Shown in pieces: positions 6,332-7,950 of a stretch of DNA of 7,950 bases (positions are counted from its first letter, which is position 1; each line of letters starts with the position of its first letter). The DNA comes from an uncultured Clostridia bacterium. GTDB lineage: Bacteria; Bacillota; Clostridia; Christensenellales; Borkfalkiaceae. The stretch is taken from NCBI GenBank assembly GCA_947629845.1, contig CANRFD010000064.1, positions 1-7,950 of the forward strand, given 5' to 3'. A program made the position numbers and the translations under genes. The notes under the pieces are model-generated. The model made no database searches and had not been told where the DNA came from. It worked only from the letters and a program-made list of their open reading frames with translations.

Positions 6332-6561
6332 AAATCATGACGGAGGAGCGCCGCCGCATCGCGCGGATGCTCGAGCAGGACAAGGAGGACATGAACGACG
6401 AGAGCCGTTCGGCGGCCGTGCGCGATTTCGGCCGCGTCGCGCGGGAATATTTCGATGTGGACGGCGGCGTCGCGCTCACGGTCGGGCGGGACAAGGCGGG
6501 CTTCACCGTGTCGGTCTCCTTCCGCGCCGACCGCGTGAAAAACTTCACAACGCTGCGCTGA
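6328..6561 (+). CDS. minE: Cell division topological specificity factor MinE (short form)
   Basis: A 77-residue partner of MinD; E. coli MinE has 88 residues. The MinD-contact segment is about residues 4-22 (TEERRRIARMLEQDKEDM). A helix (26-40) and the beta-strand REYFDVDGGVALTVGRDKAGFTVSVSF (about 39-65) follow, in the usual MinE topological-domain pattern of Y-x-V/I-D then alternating hydrophobics. Overlap with minD (ATGA at 6328-6331) suggests translational coupling, and AGGGGG (6315-6320) is a modest ribosome site. The N-terminal amphipathic membrane helix found in many MinE proteins is missing. The sequence is divergent, so the call rests on size, motif order and position after minD. Confidence 0.78.
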   Translation: MKIMTEERRRIARMLEQDKEDMNDESRSAAVRDFGRVAREYFDVDGGVALTVGRDKAGFTVSVSFRADRVKNFTTLR

Positions 6562-6574
6562 TCTTCCGCTTTCC

Positions 6575-6616
6575 GGCAGAGCGGCAGTATGCCGTGCGGA
6601 AATCCTCTCTGCGCCA
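6575..6616 (+). pseudogene. Relic of tRNA-Ser in inverted orientation (tRNA-like minihelix)
   Basis: Ten bases GGCAGAGCGG (6575-6584) equal the D-arm of the intact tRNA-Ser on the other strand (6724-6733). Bases 6605-6616 equal its 3' end, including the discriminator G and CCA (6613-6616). The order is the same as in a tRNA read on the plus strand, but about half the gene is missing. The relic can still fold: GCAGAG (6576-6581) pairs with CTCTGC (6607-6612), leaving G-CCA as the 3' end, and CGGCA-GTA-TGCCG (6582-6594) makes an inner hairpin. No anticodon arm remains. The matches are seen; origin by inverted duplication and deletion is inferred. Confidence 0.45.
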
Positions 6617-6663
6617 AAACCGCCCGATGGCTTTTTGCCCTCGGGCGGTTTTGGCGCAGAGAG
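6605..6663. terminator. Bidirectional terminator within a 23-bp perfect inverted repeat
   Basis: Arms 6605-6627 and 6641-6663 are exact reverse complements, 23 bp, with a 13-base centre that itself pairs as GGC-TTTTT-GCC. The core (AAAACCGCCCGA ... TCGGGCGGTTTT) is a GC stem flanked by A-runs and T-runs, so it can end transcription both from minE (plus) and from the tRNA (minus). The outer 12 bases of the right arm are the 3' end of the tRNA gene. Confidence 0.8.
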
Positions 6664-6741
6664 AGGGATTCGAACCCCCGGATACATTCCTGCATCACAC
6701 GATTTCGAGCCGTGCGCAATCGACCGCTCTGCCATCTCTGC
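6652..6741 (-). tRNA. tRNA-Ser (anticodon CGA)
   Basis: A complete class II tRNA of 90 bases with an encoded CCA end. The acceptor stem is GCAGAGA (plus 6735-6741) with TCTCTGC (plus 6656-6662), discriminator G (6655) as expected for serine, and CCA (6652-6654). The D-arm contains GGCAGAGCGGTCGATTGC. The anticodon stem CACGG/TCGTG encloses the loop CTCGAAA, with anticodon CGA at plus 6705-6707, reading UCG. The long variable arm folds as GATGC-AGGAAT-GTATC. The T-loop is TTCGAAT with a stem carrying one G-U pair. It stands alone, with its own promoter on the right and a shared terminator on the left. Confidence 0.96.
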
Positions 6742-6751
6742 AAGCTGTATC

Positions 6752-6780
6752 ATTGTACAATTTTTTTCGCGAAAAGGCAA
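6752..6780 (-). promoter_or_regulatory. Promoter of the tRNA-Ser gene
   Basis: On the minus strand, -35 TTGCCT (plus 6775-6780, four of six) and -10 TACAAT (plus 6752-6757, five of six) are separated by 17 bases. They place the start about 5 bases before the mature tRNA. The spacer contains most of a perfect 12-bp palindrome TTTTCGCGAAAA (6764-6775), which could be a control site. Confidence 0.6.
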
Positions 6781-6809
6781 GTTTTTTTACGCGGTTTTCG
6801 CAATTTTCT

Positions 6810-6837
6810 TTGCGTTCCTTAAAATTTCTGCTATAAT
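6810..6837 (+). promoter_or_regulatory. Promoter of the thioesterase gene
   Basis: A perfect TATAAT (6832-6837) is preceded by TG at 6829-6830, giving an extended -10 (TGCTATAAT). A weak -35, TTGCGT (6810-6815), sits 16 bases upstream. The start would be near 6844, about 20 bases before the ATG. It fires away from the tRNA promoter. Confidence 0.68.
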
Positions 6838-6863
6838 ATCCCCGTACATACGGGAGGCCGCTC

Positions 6864-7370
6864 ATGAAAGTCATCACAAAACAACGCAACAGCAAGATGT
6901 GCGCCATCTGCGGGCTGGATAACGTCTACGGCGTCCGCGCGCCCTTCTATTCCATGGAAGATGGCAGCGTCGCCACGCTCTTTTGCTATCGGGAAGAGCA
7001 CCAAAGCTACCCCGGCAGAGTGCACGGCGGGCTGATCACCGCCATGCTCGACGAAATGGGGCTGCGTGCCCTGTGGGCGAAGGAGGGCGGCGAGTTCACC
7101 TACGGCGTGACGCTCTCGCTGGAGACAAAGTACCGCAGACCCGTGCCGTACGGCGTGCCGCTTGTGGGCAGGGGGAAGATCGTGCGCGAGACGGGGAACT
7201 TTCTCACCGCGGAGTGCTGCATCATGGATGAAGCCCGCACGGTGCTCGCCAACGCGACGATAAAATATATCAAACTCACGCCGCAGCAGATCGAGGCGGG
7301 CGTCGACGAGCACGAGGAGATGTGCTATCTCATCGAGGACGGCATTACCGAAATCGACCTGCCTGCGTAA
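6864..7370 (+). CDS. PaaI/4HBT-type hotdog-fold thioesterase
   Basis: A 168-residue cytoplasmic protein expected to hydrolyse acyl-CoA or a related thioester; the substrate is unknown. The hotdog core spans about residues 24-138. HQSYPGRVHGGLITAMLDEMGLRAL (46-70) carries the family HGG motif (54-56) and the acidic D63/E64 on the central helix. The strand ETKYRRPVPYGVPL (87-100) is the usual Y-x-RPVP-G block. A CAICG motif (13-17) precedes the core, as in a common subgroup of these proteins, and may be structural or bind metal. ATG 6864 has GGGAGG (6852-6857) 6 bases before it. A terminator hairpin follows 27 bases after the stop, so it is probably a single-gene transcript. The last 30 residues form an acidic tail. 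Confidence 0.88.
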   Translation: MKVITKQRNSKMCAICGLDNVYGVRAPFYSMEDGSVATLFCYREEHQSYPGRVHGGLITAMLDEMGLRALWAKEGGEFTYGVTLSLETKYRRPVPYGVPLVGRGKIVRETGNFLTAECCIMDEARTVLANATIKYIKLTPQQIEAGVDEHEEMCYLIEDGITEIDLPA

Positions 7371-7397
7371 TGTTCCCCGCCTTTTCGCCATACAAAC

Positions 7398-7449
7398 GCC
7401 GCCCCCGACGTGCAAATTCACCACGTCGGGGGCGGCTCCATTATTTTAC
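7398..7449. terminator. Long GC hairpin between convergent genes
   Basis: Bases 7398-7412 and 7422-7436 form a perfect 15-bp stem (GCCGCCCCCGACGTG and its complement) with a 9-base loop. The plus-strand tail TCCATTATTTTAC (7437-7449) is moderately T-rich. On the minus strand the tail is GTTTGTATGG, so termination of the right-hand gene would be weaker. It lies 4 bases from that gene's stop codon. It marks a sharp change in base composition. Confidence 0.72.
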
Positions 7450-7950
7450 TTGAAAAACATTTTTGTATGGACTGTGTTGCGATTCAAAATAGGTTATATC
7501 CGTTTTACTGTCGACGAAAGCGTCCCAATCACTAGAATAAAAACGAGTCGGTTCCAAAAATATATCGCCATCAAAGGACAGATTATTATAAGTTATGATG
7601 CAGTGCATTTCTCGCAGCTGCGCTTTTTTATCAATCATTTTTGTACCTAAATGAGAGGAGGTTCGGATGATCAATCTGAAAGTTTGAGCGTCTATATTGA
7701 AACCCAAAAAATCAAACTCCAAGCGCTCAACCTTAAAAAGATTTCTAATGTCATAAACATTATTTATGTTTTTAGACATGGCTTCATAACTATCTTTCGC
7801 TATATTTGCATTATAAATGATCGTTGCTTCCTTTGCGTACGATAATTCCTGGATAAAAAGCGCACCCTGCAAGTAATAACTGCTGTGCATAGCGTAGAGG
7901 TCGTCGTATTCTCGATCGGTCAGAGAATACGAGGCGGTGATGCACTTGTA
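7441..7950 (-). CDS. Unrecognised AT-rich protein, partial (N-terminus beyond window)
   Basis: An open frame runs from the right edge of the window to TAA at 7441-7443, at least 169 residues. I do not recognise the family. The protein is soluble-looking, rich in Asp, Tyr, Phe, Asn and Ile, with no clear signal peptide, membrane segment or repeated motif. The visible part begins YKCITASYSLTDREYDDL and ends YKNVFQVK. An internal ATG (7888-7890) lacks a ribosome site and the frame stays open above it, so it is probably not the start. GC is about 35% over 7441-7680 by hand count, against about 67% in a minD row, which points to recent transfer. It is convergent with the thioesterase gene and separated from it by the 15-bp hairpin. 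Confidence 0.68.
   Translation of the reverse strand, partial: YKCITASYSLTDREYDDLYAMHSSYYLQGALFIQELSYAKEATIIYNANIAKDSYEAMSKNINNVYDIRNLFKVERLEFDFLGFNIDAQTFRLIIRTSSHLGTKMIDKKAQLREMHCIITYNNLSFDGDIFLEPTRFYSSDWDAFVDSKTDITYFESQHSPYKNVFQVK

Noticed and set aside
6605..6663. Attachment site (att) of an integrated element at the tRNA 3' end
   Set aside because: The duplicated tRNA end is inverted and only 13 bases from the original. Integration gives direct repeats flanking an insert, and no integrase is present in the window.
6635..6922. Plus-strand frames running across the tRNA gene
   Set aside because: They read through an intact tRNA on the other strand and end inside the thioesterase gene in the wrong frame.
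7450..7845. Two short plus-strand frames (7450-7650 and 7651-7845) in the AT-rich region
   Set aside because: They lie opposite the longer continuous minus-strand frame and have no promoter or terminator context; likely chance frames.

Overview
The window looks like chromosomal DNA of a fairly high-GC, Gram-positive-type bacterium. A hand count gives about 67% GC in one 60-base row inside minD. The Shine-Dalgarno sites are GGAGG-like, the promoters sigma-A-like, and the set of a MarR regulator, a long FtsX-type ABC transporter fusion and a MinDE pair fits Clostridia/Firmicutes. An uncultured gut Clostridia lineage is my best guess, but no marker in the window settles it.

Layout from left to right. 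Positions 1-417 hold no gene. They are a cluster of short palindromes and imperfect direct repeats of REP-like type. A THUMP-domain RNA methyltransferase of the RlmL/YpsC type follows at 418-1581. A near-consensus promoter at 1632-1661 then drives a two-gene operon: a MarR-family repressor (1707-2180), overlapped by 7 bases by a 1015-residue ABC transporter with ATPase and FtsX permease on one chain (2174-5221). A candidate 25-residue basic protein (5273-5350) closes this operon, and the strong intrinsic terminator begins inside its stop codon.

A G-run-rich leader and an extended -10 promoter precede minD (5564-6331) and minE (6328-6561), which overlap as ATGA. No minC is present in the window. 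Between minE and a tRNA-Ser(CGA) gene on the minus strand (6652-6741) lies a perfect 23-bp inverted repeat. It carries the shared terminator and also duplicates the 3' end of the tRNA. Together with a D-arm block further left, this looks like an inverted, internally deleted relic of the same tRNA.

The tRNA gene and a PaaI-type hotdog thioesterase (6864-7370) are transcribed divergently, each with its own promoter. A 15-bp GC-rich hairpin ends the thioesterase. To its right, on the minus strand, is a partial, unrecognised gene (7441-7950) of much lower GC (about 35% over 7441-7680 by hand count), probably acquired by transfer.

Functionally the genes are mostly independent units: RNA modification, a MarR-controlled export or envelope ABC system, division-site placement, a serine tRNA and a thioesterase. 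I see no defence island, CRISPR array or transposase. The least ordinary items are the tRNA relic, the MinE without its usual N-terminal part, the tiny ORF at the end of the transporter operon, and the AT-rich gene at the right edge.
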